A stretch of 64,000 bases of DNA from Streptomyces sp. NBC_00258 (GTDB lineage Bacteria; Actinomycetota; Actinomycetes; Streptomycetales; Streptomycetaceae): NCBI RefSeq assembly GCF_036182465.1, contig NZ_CP108081.1, positions 7,130,001 to 7,194,000 on the forward strand, read 5' to 3'. The notes beneath the pieces were generated by a model. It was not told the origin of the DNA and made no database searches. It was given only the letters and a program-made list of their open reading frames with translations. Both the position numbers and the translations under genes were made by a program. The first letter of the stretch is position 1; each line of letters begins with the position of its first letter. Shown piece after piece: positions 51,332-59,547 of the stretch.

Positions 51332-52558
51332 ATGACCGCAGACGCCTCCGCCCCGTCGGCCGCCGCCCACCCACAGCGCACCCGCGTCGTCATAGTGGGG
51401 GCGGGGCCCGCGGGACTCACCCTCGCCAACATCCTCCGGGCCGCCTCCGTCGACTGCGTGGTGCTGGAGAACGAGAGCAGGGCCTTCATCGAACAGCGGC
51501 CGCGCGCGGGCTTCCTGGAGGAGTGGGCGGTGCGCGCGCTGGAGGGGCGAGGCCTGGCGGACCGGCTCCTGGAGAACACCGTGGCGCACACCGAGTGCGA
51601 GTTCCGGTTCGCCGGAGAGCGCCACAGGTTCCCGTACGCGGATGTGTCGGGCCACCGTCACTACGTGTACCCGCAGCCGCTGCTGGTGACGGACCTGGTG
51701 CGCGAGTACGCGGATGTCCGGGGCGGCGACATCCGTTTCGGTGTCCGCGACGTCGAGCCGGCCGGGATCGACACGGACCGGCCCTCTGTGGCGTACACGG
51801 ATCCGGAGACGGGCGAACGGGTCCGCCTGGACTGCGAGTTCATCGCGGGTTGCGACGGTGCACGCGGTGTGACCCGGGACCGTATGCCCGCGGAGCACGT
51901 CACCGTCGCCCGGCACGACTTCGGTGTCGGCTGGCTGGCGCTGCTGGCCGAGGCGCCGCCGTCCTCGGACTGTGTCGTCTTCGGCATCCATCCGCGCGGG
52001 TTCGCAGGTCACATGGCCCGCAGCCCGCAGGTCACCCGCTACTACCTGGAGTGCCCGCCGGACGACGACCCGGAGAACTGGTCGCACGAGCGCGTATGGG
52101 CGGAGCTCCACGCACGCCTCGGGGCGGAGGGGGCCCAGCCGCTCAACGAGGGCAAGCTGATCGAGAAGCGGGTCCTGGCCATGCACAACTACGTGGTGGA
52201 GCCGATGGCGTACGGGCGGCTGTATCTGGCCGGCGACGCGGCCCACCTGCTCGCGCCGATCGGCGCGAAGGGCATGAACCTCGCGATCCACGACTCCCTA
52301 CTGCTCGGCGACGCGCTCGTCGCGTACTACGGCAAGGGGGACGACAGCGGGCTGCGCGGCTACTCGGCGGCCTGTCTGCGCCGGGTGTGGCAGTACCAGG
52401 AGTTCTCGCAGTGGCTCTCCGACGTGTACCACGGCGCCTCGTCCGGCGATGCCTTCAAGGCGGGCACCTCGATGGCCAGGCTGCGGCGGATACTCGCCTC
52501 ACCCGCCGCGGCGACCGGCTTCGCGGAGCTGTTCCTCGGCAAGGACACGGACTACTGA
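51332..52558 (+). CDS. pobA: 4-hydroxybenzoate 3-monooxygenase
   Basis: 408 residues. Flavin hydroxylase converting 4-hydroxybenzoate to protocatechuate with NADPH and O2. FAD motif GAGPAG (23-28), RAGFLEEW, FIAGCDGARG, the substrate-binding strand SPQVTRYYLECP (equivalents of Ser212, Arg214 and Tyr222 of the Pseudomonas enzyme), and GRLYLAGDAAHLLAPIGAKG. Protocatechuate ring-cleavage genes are not in the window. The stop is 18 bp from the convergent rarD stop. Confidence 0.93.
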   Translation: MTADASAPSAAAHPQRTRVVIVGAGPAGLTLANILRAASVDCVVLENESRAFIEQRPRAGFLEEWAVRALEGRGLADRLLENTVAHTECEFRFAGERHRFPYADVSGHRHYVYPQPLLVTDLVREYADVRGGDIRFGVRDVEPAGIDTDRPSVAYTDPETGERVRLDCEFIAGCDGARGVTRDRMPAEHVTVARHDFGVGWLALLAEAPPSSDCVVFGIHPRGFAGHMARSPQVTRYYLECPPDDDPENWSHERVWAELHARLGAEGAQPLNEGKLIEKRVLAMHNYVVEPMAYGRLYLAGDAAHLLAPIGAKGMNLAIHDSLLLGDALVAYYGKGDDSGLRGYSAACLRRVWQYQEFSQWLSDVYHGASSGDAFKAGTSMARLRRILASPAAATGFAELFLGKDTDY

Positions 52559-52576
52559 CGCCGACGCCGTCACCGA

Positions 52577-53614
52577 CTACGTGTTCGTGCCGGTGGCGGT
52601 GCCACTGGTGGTGGTCGGGCTCGTGGCCGCCGCCTCCCGGGCCGCTTCCGCGGCGGCGGTGGCAGCGGTGGCCGCCTCGCGCAACACCGTCCTGGACCTC
52701 CGCGCCGTCCGCAGCGCATCCCACGTCAGCAGTGACAACGCGGCCCACACCAGCGCGAACCCGGCCCACCGCTCGGCGGGCATCGCCTCGTGGAAGTACA
52801 GGATGCCGAGCAGGAACTGCAGCACGGGCGCCAGGTACTGCAGCAGTCCCAGCGTCGACAGCGGCACCCGGATCGCCGCCGCTCCGAAGCAGACGAGCGG
52901 CAGCGCGGTCACCACACCGGTCGCGGCCAGCAGTGCCGCGTGCCCGGTGCCCTCGCCGCCGAAGGTCGCGTCGCCCCGGGACGACAGCCACAGCAGATAG
53001 CCCAGCGCGGGCAGGAACTGGATCGCGGTCTCCGCGGCCAGCGACTCGATACCGCCGAGGTTGACCTTCTTCTTCACCAGTCCGTACGTCGCGAAGGAGA
53101 AGGCGAGGCAGAGGGAGATCCACGGCGGCTGGCCGTATCCGACGGTCAGTACGAGCACCGCGGCGAAGCCGATGCCCACCGCCGCCCACTGCGCGGGGCG
53201 CAGCCGCTCCTTCAGGAGCAGGACGCCCATCGCGATGGTGACGAGCGGGTTGATGAAGTAGCCGAGGGACGCCTCCACCACGTGGCCGGCGTTGACGGCC
53301 CAGATGTAGACGCCCCAGTTGACCGTGATGGTGGCCGCCGCGATGGTGATCAGGCCCAGCCTGCGCGGCTGCCGCAGCAGCGGACCGGCCCAGGCCCAGC
53401 GCCGCATCACCACGAGCGCGATCAACACGACGCCCAGCGACCACACCATGCGGTGGGCGAGGATCTCCGCCGCTCCCGCGGGTTCGAGGAGCGGCCAGAA
53501 GAGGGGCACGAGCCCCCACATGCCGTACGCCGCGAAGCCGTTCAGCAGACCGATCCGCTGTTCGCCCTTGGAATCCAGACCTATGTGCTGTTCGCCCTTG
53601 GACTCCACCGGCAC
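52577..53614 (-). CDS. rarD: EamA/RarD-type membrane transporter
   Basis: 345 residues, ten transmembrane helices in two EamA halves; motifs AAYGMWGLVPLFWPLLEPAGA and EILAHRMVWSL are those of RarD (chloramphenicol-sensitivity family). The first 24 residues contain a duplicated SKGEQxIGL segment from a 27-bp direct repeat in the DNA. The C-terminal tail after the last helix is Ala/Thr-rich. Substrate unknown. Confidence 0.9.
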   Translation of the reverse strand: MPVESKGEQHIGLDSKGEQRIGLLNGFAAYGMWGLVPLFWPLLEPAGAAEILAHRMVWSLGVVLIALVVMRRWAWAGPLLRQPRRLGLITIAAATITVNWGVYIWAVNAGHVVEASLGYFINPLVTIAMGVLLLKERLRPAQWAAVGIGFAAVLVLTVGYGQPPWISLCLAFSFATYGLVKKKVNLGGIESLAAETAIQFLPALGYLLWLSSRGDATFGGEGTGHAALLAATGVVTALPLVCFGAAAIRVPLSTLGLLQYLAPVLQFLLGILYFHEAMPAERWAGFALVWAALSLLTWDALRTARRSRTVLREAATAATAAAEAAREAAATSPTTTSGTATGTNT

Positions 53615-53781
53615 GGCCCCTCCCTCTCACCAGGCTGCGGACGCGCGGCTTCCGAACCACGCGCAACCTCCAAGAAGGTAGCGCCGAGCACCCCCGCCTG
53701 TCATGCCCGTATCGCCATACGGTCATGACAGTCGGAGGTGCTTCCCGCGGGTCACGAACGGGGGTCCTTCGTGGGCGGGGG

Positions 53782-54636
53782 TCAGCCCTTCAGCGCCGCC
53801 GCGATCGACTCCGCGATCGGCGTGGTCGGCCGGCCGGTCAGCCGGGACAGGTCACCGGTGGCGACGACCAGCTCGCCCTTCTCGATCGACGCGTCCACGC
53901 CGGCCAGGATCGCGGCGAGCGGCTCGGGGAGCCCGGCGCCGGTCAGGATGCCCTTGTACGCCTCGACGGGGACGGAGTTGTAGACGATCTCCTTGCCGGA
54001 CGCCTTGGCCACCTCGGCCGCGTACTCGGCGAAGTCCCACGCGGTGTCGCCACCCAGCTCGTACGACTTGTTCTCGTGGCCCTCGCCGGTCAGTACGGCC
54101 ACGGCGGCGGCCGCGTAGTCCGCGCGGGAGGCCGAGGAGACCTTGCCCTCACCGGCGGCCTGGACGACGGCGCCGTACTCCAGGACCGGGGCCAGGTTCT
54201 CGGTGTAGTTCTCGTTGTACCAGCCGTTGCGCAGGAAGGCGTACGTCACGCCGGACTCGAGGACTGCCGCCTCGGTGTCGCGGTGGTCGTCGGCCAGTGC
54301 GGCGGACAGGCTCCCGGGAGCACTGGTGTACGCGAGGAGCGCGACGCCGGCGGCCTTGGCGGCGTCGAGGACGACCTTGTGCTGGCCGACGCGGCCCTTG
54401 TCGAACTCGTTGCCGGAGATCAGCAGCACCTTGTCGCCGGCGGAGAAGAGGCCGTCGAAGGTCTCGGGAGCGTTGTAGTCGGCGATCGCGAGCTTCACGC
54501 CGCGGGCCGCGAAGTCCGCCGCCTTCTCCTCGCTGCGGACGACGGCCGTGATCTGGTCGGCCGGAACCTTCTCCAGCAGTCCCTCGATGACGAAACGGCC
54601 GAGGTGTCCGGTGGCTCCGGTGACGACGATGCTCAT
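53782..54636 (-). CDS. NmrA-like NAD(P)-binding oxidoreductase, QOR2/YtfG type
   Basis: 284 residues from ATG 54636, with AAGGAG upstream. Atypical short-chain dehydrogenase fold with GATGHLGRF (7-15), LISGNEFDKGRVGQHK and YTSAPGS. E. coli YtfG (quinone oxidoreductase 2) is the nearest known type and is likewise encoded next to a HxlR regulator (YtfH). It probably reduces quinones with NADPH and is controlled by the divergent HxlR gene. Confidence 0.88.
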   Translation of the reverse strand: MSIVVTGATGHLGRFVIEGLLEKVPADQITAVVRSEEKAADFAARGVKLAIADYNAPETFDGLFSAGDKVLLISGNEFDKGRVGQHKVVLDAAKAAGVALLAYTSAPGSLSAALADDHRDTEAAVLESGVTYAFLRNGWYNENYTENLAPVLEYGAVVQAAGEGKVSSASRADYAAAAVAVLTGEGHENKSYELGGDTAWDFAEYAAEVAKASGKEIVYNSVPVEAYKGILTGAGLPEPLAAILAGVDASIEKGELVVATGDLSRLTGRPTTPIAESIAAALKG

Positions 54637-54702
54637 GGTGGAAACAACTCCTTGTGGGGTGGGTACGGCACTAACCATAGGAGCTGCACTAACTCTGCGA
54701 AA

Positions 54703-54725
54703 GTACCCACTTTGAAGTAAGGTAC
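54703..54725. promoter_or_regulatory. Candidate HxlR operator
   Basis: Interrupted palindrome: outer arms GTACC and GGTAC, inner arms ACTT and AAGT. It ends four bases before the HxlR start codon and lies in the 93-bp divergent gap with the QOR2-like gene. Two GCACTAAC direct repeats are also present at 54668 and 54686. Confidence 0.5.
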
Positions 54726-54729
54726 TGGC

Positions 54730-55197
54730 ATGGCCGTAAGTGATTCAGCAGTGAGTGCTTCCACAGCAGCCCGCGGTGCCGCGGCAACGGGCAGTCCCGC
54801 GCTGACCACCAAGTGGAGCGTCGAGGGCGAGGCGATGTGCCCGTACCGCCTCGTCCTGGAGCACGTCACCAGCCGCTGGGGCGTCCTCGTCCTGATCGTC
54901 CTGCTGGAGCGCCCGTACCGCTTCAGCGAGCTGCGCCGCGCGATCGGCAGGGTCAGCGAGAAGATGCTCACCCAGACCCTGCAGACCCTGGAGCGCGACG
55001 GTCTCGTGAACCGGGACGCCAAGCCGGTCATCCCGCCGCGCGTCGACTACTCGCTCACCGACCTGGGCCGCGAGGCCGCCGACCAGGTGAAGGCGCTCGC
55101 GGGCTGGACCGAGCAGCGGATGGACGCCGTACTGGAAGCGCGCCAGGCATACGACGAGCTGAAGACCCGCCAGACAAACGGCGAGGCCCGGGCCTGA
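54730..55197 (+). CDS. HxlR-family redox-type regulator
   Basis: 155 residues. A 35-residue Ala/Ser-rich N-terminus precedes the winged-helix domain: MCPYRLVLEHVTSRWGVLVL (family Cys), FSELRRAIGRVSEKMLTQTL, PPRVDYSLTDLG. It is most like YtfH/YodB proteins that sense diamide, quinones or other electrophiles by the single Cys. Probable repressor of itself and the divergent QOR2-like gene. Confidence 0.9.
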   Translation: MAVSDSAVSASTAARGAAATGSPALTTKWSVEGEAMCPYRLVLEHVTSRWGVLVLIVLLERPYRFSELRRAIGRVSEKMLTQTLQTLERDGLVNRDAKPVIPPRVDYSLTDLGREAADQVKALAGWTEQRMDAVLEARQAYDELKTRQTNGEARA

Positions 55198-55225
55198 AGG
55201 GCCCGGACCTCACCGAATCCGTATG

Positions 55226-55251
55226 ACGGCGTCGGCATCGGTCGACGCCGT
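55226..55251. terminator. Hairpin between convergent HxlR and korB
   Basis: ACGGCGTC (55226-55233) and GACGCCGT (55244-55251) around a 10-nt loop. A direct repeat GCCGTATCTGT follows. Confidence 0.55.
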
Positions 55252-55277
55252 ATCTGTGCCGTATCTGTAAAGCGGTG

Positions 55278-56372
55278 TCAGCCGACGACGGTCCAGGTGT
55301 CGCCGCCGGCGAGGAGTGCGGAGAGGTCGCCTTTGCCGTTCTGTTCGATGGCGGTGTCGAGTTGGTCGGCCATTTGTGTGTCGTAGACGGGGCGGTCGAC
55401 GGCCCTCAGGACTCCGATGGGGGTGTGGTGGAGGGTGTCGGGGTCGGCGAGCCGGGACAGTGCGAATGCTGTGGTGGGGGAGGTGGTGTGTGCGTCGTGG
55501 ACCAGGATGTGTGGTTCGTTTTCGGGGGTGACGGTGATGGCTTTGAGGTCGCCGGTCTGTGTGTCGCGTACGACGCCTTTGGAGCCGAGGCCGTTGTCGA
55601 GGGGGGCGCCGAAGCGGATGGGCTGCCCGTGTTCGAGGCGGATGACGGCTTCTTCGGCTTGTTGCCTGTCCTTGAGGACTTCGAAGGCGCCGTCGTTGAA
55701 GATGTTGCAGTTCTGGTAGATCTCGACGAGGGCGGTGCCGGGGTGGGCGGCCGCCTGGCGCAGCACCTCGGTGAGGTGTTTGCGGTCGGAGTCCACGGTC
55801 CGCGCCACGAAGGAGGCTTCGGCGCCGATGGCGAGGGAGACCGGGTTGAAGGGTGCGTCCAGGGAGCCCATGGGCGTGGACTTGGTGATCTTCCCGACCT
55901 CTGAAGTGGGGGAGTACTGGCCTTTGGTGAGTCCGTAGATCCGGTTGTTGAAGAGGAGGATCTTCAGGTTGACGTTGCGGCGGAGGGCGTGGATGAGGTG
56001 GTTGCCGCCGATGGACAGGGCGTCGCCGTCGCCGGTGACGACCCACACGGACAGGTCGCGGCGGGAGGAGGCGAGGCCGGTGGCGATGGCGGGGGCGCGG
56101 CCGTGGATGGAGTGCATGCCGTAGGTGTTCATGTAGTACGGGAAACGGGAGGAGCAGCCGATGCCCGAGACGAAGACGATGTTTTCTTTGGCGAGGCCCA
56201 GTTCGGGCATGAAGCCCTGGACGGCGGCGAGGACGGCGTAGTCGCCGCAGCCGGGGCACCAGCGCACTTCCTGGTCGGACTTGAAGTCCTTCATGGACTG
56301 CCTGGCCTCGGCCTTGGGCACCAGGGTGAGTGCCTCGATCGTGCCCGGGCCTTCCGTGGTCGTCTCAGCCAT
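55278..56372 (-). CDS. korB: 2-oxoacid (2-oxoglutarate):ferredoxin oxidoreductase, beta subunit
   Basis: 364 residues. Thiamine-diphosphate subunit: TPP motif VVTGDGDALSIGGNH, and four likely [4Fe-4S] ligands, Cys39 and Cys42 (WCPGCGDY), Cys73 (SGIGCSSR) and a later Cys in YQNCNIFN. It oxidatively decarboxylates a 2-oxoacid to acyl-CoA and reduces ferredoxin. The ATG overlaps the korA stop by 8 nt. No gamma or delta subunit is present; gamma is fused in KorA. Confidence 0.94.
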   Translation of the reverse strand: MAETTTEGPGTIEALTLVPKAEARQSMKDFKSDQEVRWCPGCGDYAVLAAVQGFMPELGLAKENIVFVSGIGCSSRFPYYMNTYGMHSIHGRAPAIATGLASSRRDLSVWVVTGDGDALSIGGNHLIHALRRNVNLKILLFNNRIYGLTKGQYSPTSEVGKITKSTPMGSLDAPFNPVSLAIGAEASFVARTVDSDRKHLTEVLRQAAAHPGTALVEIYQNCNIFNDGAFEVLKDRQQAEEAVIRLEHGQPIRFGAPLDNGLGSKGVVRDTQTGDLKAITVTPENEPHILVHDAHTTSPTTAFALSRLADPDTLHHTPIGVLRAVDRPVYDTQMADQLDTAIEQNGKGDLSALLAGGDTWTVVG

Positions 56373-58296
56373 CGATGGCCTCCTTGAGAGCCGTGGCGAG
56401 CTGTTCGGCCTTGAACGGCATTCCGTTGACCTGGTTGTAGGAGTGGGCGTCCACCAGGTATTTCGCCCGGACCAGGGTGGCGAGCTGCCCGAGGTTCATC
56501 TCGGGGATCACCACCGTCTCGTAACCCTTGAGCACCGCGCCGAGATTGCGGGGGAAGGGGTTGAGGTGGCGCAGGTGGGCCTGCGCGATCGCTTCCCCGG
56601 CCCCGCGCAGCCGCCGCACGGCTGCGGTGATCGGCCCGTAGGTCGAACCCCAGCCCAGCACCAGCGTGGTGGCCGCGCCGGAGGGGTCGTCGACCTCGAC
56701 GTCCGGGACGTCGATGCCGTCGATTTTCGCTTGGCGGGTGCGGACCATGAAGTCGTGGTTGGCGGGGTCGTAGGAGATGTTGCCGGTGCCGTCCTGCTTT
56801 TCGATGCCGCCGATGCGGTGTTCCAGACCCGGCGTACCCGGAATCGCCCAGGGGCGGGCGAGGGTGTGGGGGTCGCGTTTGTAGGGCCAGAAGACGTCGG
56901 TGCCGTCGTCCAGGGTGTGGTTGGGGCCCTGGGCGAACTGCACTTGCAGGTCGGGCAGTTCGTCGGTGTCGGGGATGCGCCAGGGCTCGGACCCGTTGGC
57001 GAGGTAGCCGTCGGACAGCAGCAGGACCGGGGTGCGGTAGGTGAGCGCGATGCGCGCCGCCTCGATGGCGGCGTCGAAGCAGTCGGCGGGCGTCTGGGGG
57101 GCCACGATGGGCACCGGTGCCTCGCCGTTGCGGCCGAACATGGCCTGCAGCAGGTCGGCCTGCTCGGTCTTGGTGGGCAGGCCGGTGGAGGGGCCGCCGC
57201 GCTGGATGTCGATGACCAGCAGCGGCAGCTCGAGGGAGACGGCGAGCCCGATCGTCTCCGACTTGAGGGCGACACCCGGTCCGGAGGTGGTGGTGACGGC
57301 CAGCGAGCCGCCGAAGGCGGCGCCCAGGGCGGCGCCGATGCCGGCGATCTCGTCCTCGGCCTGGAAGGTCCGCACGCCGAAGTTCTTGTGCCGGCTCAGC
57401 TCGTGCAGGATGTCCGAGGCCGGGGTGATGGGGTAGGAGCCCAGGTAGAGCGGCAGGTCGGCCTGGCGGCCGGCGGCGATCAGGCCGTAGGACAGGGCCA
57501 GGTTCCCGGAGATGTTGCGGTAGGTGCCGGCCGGGAACGCGGCGGTGGCCGGGGCGATCTCGTAGGAGACCGCGAAGTCCTCGGTGGTCTCGCCGAAGTT
57601 CCAGCCCGCCCGGAACGCGGCGATGTTGGCCGCCGCGATATCGGGCTTCTTGGCGAACTTGGCCGTCAGGAACTTCTCGGTGCCCTCCGTGGGCCGGTGG
57701 TACATCCACGACAGCAGACCGAGCGCGAACATGTTCTTGCTGCGCTCGGCCTCCTTGCGGGTGAGGTCGAAGTCCTTGAGGGCCTCGACGGTCAGCGTGG
57801 TCAGGGGCACGGGGTGGACGCTGAAGCCGTCCAGCGAACCGTCCTCCAGAGGGCTGGTGGGGTAGCCGACCTTGTGCATCGCCCGTTTGGTGAACTCGTC
57901 GGTGTTGACGATGATCTCCGCGCCGCGCGGCACGTCGGCGATGTTCGCCTTCAGCGCGGCGGGGTTCATCGCGACCAGGACGTTGGGGGCGTCGCCGGGG
58001 GTGAGGATGTCGTGGTCGGCGAAGTGCAGCTGGAAAGACGAAACGCCCGGCAGGGTTCCTGCGGGCGCGCGGATCTCGGCGGGGAAGTTCGGCAGTGTCG
58101 AAAGGTCGTTTCCAAAGGATGCCGTTTCGGAGGTGAAACGGTCCCCGGTGAGTTGCATACCGTCACCCGAGTCCCCCGCGAACCGGATGATCACCCGATC
58201 CAACCGGCGAACATCCTTTGTGCCCGCCGGTTTGCGCTGTTCTCCTACGACGGCTCCGTCGGCATGCTCGGCCGGACTGCTGACCTGACTGGTCAC
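56365..58296 (-). CDS. korA: 2-oxoacid (2-oxoglutarate):ferredoxin oxidoreductase, alpha subunit (gamma-alpha fusion)
   Basis: 643 residues from a GTG preceded by AAGGAGGT at eight bases. The N-terminal 200 or so residues are the gamma domain (IIRFAGDSGDGMQLTGDRF, FPAEIRAPAGTLPGVSSFQL), followed by the alpha domain with GSYPITPASDILHELS and FQAEDEIAGIGAALGAAFGG. This KorAB layout is that of the mycobacterial and S. coelicolor oxygen-tolerant enzymes. It serves the TCA cycle beside or instead of 2-oxoglutarate dehydrogenase and supplies low-potential electrons. Confidence 0.94.
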   Translation of the reverse strand: MTSQVSSPAEHADGAVVGEQRKPAGTKDVRRLDRVIIRFAGDSGDGMQLTGDRFTSETASFGNDLSTLPNFPAEIRAPAGTLPGVSSFQLHFADHDILTPGDAPNVLVAMNPAALKANIADVPRGAEIIVNTDEFTKRAMHKVGYPTSPLEDGSLDGFSVHPVPLTTLTVEALKDFDLTRKEAERSKNMFALGLLSWMYHRPTEGTEKFLTAKFAKKPDIAAANIAAFRAGWNFGETTEDFAVSYEIAPATAAFPAGTYRNISGNLALSYGLIAAGRQADLPLYLGSYPITPASDILHELSRHKNFGVRTFQAEDEIAGIGAALGAAFGGSLAVTTTSGPGVALKSETIGLAVSLELPLLVIDIQRGGPSTGLPTKTEQADLLQAMFGRNGEAPVPIVAPQTPADCFDAAIEAARIALTYRTPVLLLSDGYLANGSEPWRIPDTDELPDLQVQFAQGPNHTLDDGTDVFWPYKRDPHTLARPWAIPGTPGLEHRIGGIEKQDGTGNISYDPANHDFMVRTRQAKIDGIDVPDVEVDDPSGAATTLVLGWGSTYGPITAAVRRLRGAGEAIAQAHLRHLNPFPRNLGAVLKGYETVVIPEMNLGQLATLVRAKYLVDAHSYNQVNGMPFKAEQLATALKEAIDG

Positions 58297-58606
58297 TGAA
58301 GTGAACCTCCTTCGAGGCGGCTGTCCGGGATCGGCCCTCCCGCAGGCCATCCCGGGTCCAACCCTACGTCGGTAAGGGTCGCCTTCCCCTGACCGTTCGC
58401 ACGGTGAACCCCAATTTGAGACCGCCGGACACCCTGATTTGCCATGATTTATCCGCCCCCCGGCGTTACCTGTGAAGACGCTCGGTGCTCATCCTTTGGT
58501 TCTCGTGCTCACGCTCGGCCTCGTGCTCACGCCTGGCTCTCGTGTTCGTGTTGTGGTGCCGGCCGAGTTTCGAGTTGTGGTGGATTCCTGACACAGTGTC
58601 AGGTCG
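58297..58606. other. Intergenic region upstream of korA
   Basis: 310 bp between korA and the response-regulator stop. It holds the korA promoter region, a repeated CTCGTGCTCACGC segment (about 58502-58532) of unknown meaning, and the hairpin at 58587-58603. No gene seen. Confidence 0.45.
58587..58603 (-). terminator. Short hairpin after the response-regulator gene
   Basis: CCTGACA-CAG-TGTCAGG, a perfect 7-bp stem three bases beyond the stop codon on the minus strand. Confidence 0.5.
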
Positions 58607-59266
58607 TCAGGAGTTGAGGTAGGTGAGGACCGCGAGAACACGCCGGTGATCCCCGTCACTCTGGGACAGGCCCAGCTTCATGAAGATGTTGCTCACGTGC
58701 TTCTCGACCGCGCCGTCGCTGACCACGAGCTGTCGTGCGATCGCGGAGTTCGTCCGCCCCTCGGCCATCAGTCCTAGGACCTCCCGCTCGCGTGGCGTCA
58801 GCCCCACGAGGACGTCCTGCTTGCGGCTGCGCCCGAGCAGCTGCGCGACGACCTCGGGATCCAGCGCGGTGCCGCCGCGGGCCACGCGGACGACCGCGTC
58901 CACGAATTCCCTCACCTCGGCTACCCGGTCCTTCAGCAGATAGCCGACACCGTGAGTGGAACCGGCCAGCAGTTCGGTGGCGTACTGCTCCTCCACGTAC
59001 TGCGACAGCACGAGTACCCCGAGTCCAGGGTGCTGCTTGCGCAGCTGCACGGCCGCCTTCACGCCCTCGTCCGTGTGCGTCGGCGGCATCCGTACGTCGG
59101 CGACCACGACATCCGGCAGCGCGTCCTGTGCCGCGAACTCCGTGATGGTCTTGATCAACGCCTCCCCGTCGCCGACCCCGGCGATCACGTCGTGTCCGCG
59201 GTCGGTCAGCAACCGGGTCAGGCCCTCCCTGAGCAGCACTGAATCCTCGGCGATGACCACGCGCAC
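58607..59266 (-). CDS. NarL/FixJ-family response regulator
   Basis: 219 residues from GTG 59266 (GGAGGACAG upstream); an upstream ATG at 59296 is possible but unsupported. The receiver has Asp7/Asp8 in IAEDSVLL, the phosphorylated Asp57 in VVVADVRMP and the conserved Lys in LLKDRVAEV. The C-terminal LuxR-type HTH is LTPREREVLGLMAEGRTNSA through VEKHVSNIFMKLGL. It likely receives phosphate from one or both kinases encoded just upstream. Confidence 0.94.
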   Translation of the reverse strand: MRVVIAEDSVLLREGLTRLLTDRGHDVIAGVGDGEALIKTITEFAAQDALPDVVVADVRMPPTHTDEGVKAAVQLRKQHPGLGVLVLSQYVEEQYATELLAGSTHGVGYLLKDRVAEVREFVDAVVRVARGGTALDPEVVAQLLGRSRKQDVLVGLTPREREVLGLMAEGRTNSAIARQLVVSDGAVEKHVSNIFMKLGLSQSDGDHRRVLAVLTYLNS

Positions 59267-59368
59267 CCTGTCCTCCACGATTGCTCGGCCCCCCACGCTC
59301 GTACGTCAACCCCCAGCATTCCAGCATTTGGGACCAACTGAGGGTGGGTGAGGGAATCGTTGTCGGTC

Positions 59369-59481
59369 CGCGCCCCGTGAGGGGCGCGGGGAACGGCGCG
59401 ATCAACCGAGAAGGAGGCGAGCCGGACGCACGGACCGAGGGGAAAGGGGAGACAACGGGGGTCTGGGGGCGGAGCCCCCAG
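59369..59481. repeat. Interspersed Streptomyces repeat, copy 4, and companion hairpin
   Basis: CGCGCCCC-GTGA-GGGGCGCG (59369-59388) followed by GGGAACGGCGCGATCAACC is the repeat core with a shortened left arm. The companion hairpin CTGGGGGC-GGA-GCCCCCAG follows at 59463-59481. Both lie between the response-regulator start and the stop of the nearer kinase gene. Confidence 0.7.
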
Positions 59482-59547
59482 TTTCGGGAAGGGGTGGGTC
59501 CGGGGAAAGGAAACCCCCACACCCACCGCCAACAAGAAGGGAACGGC

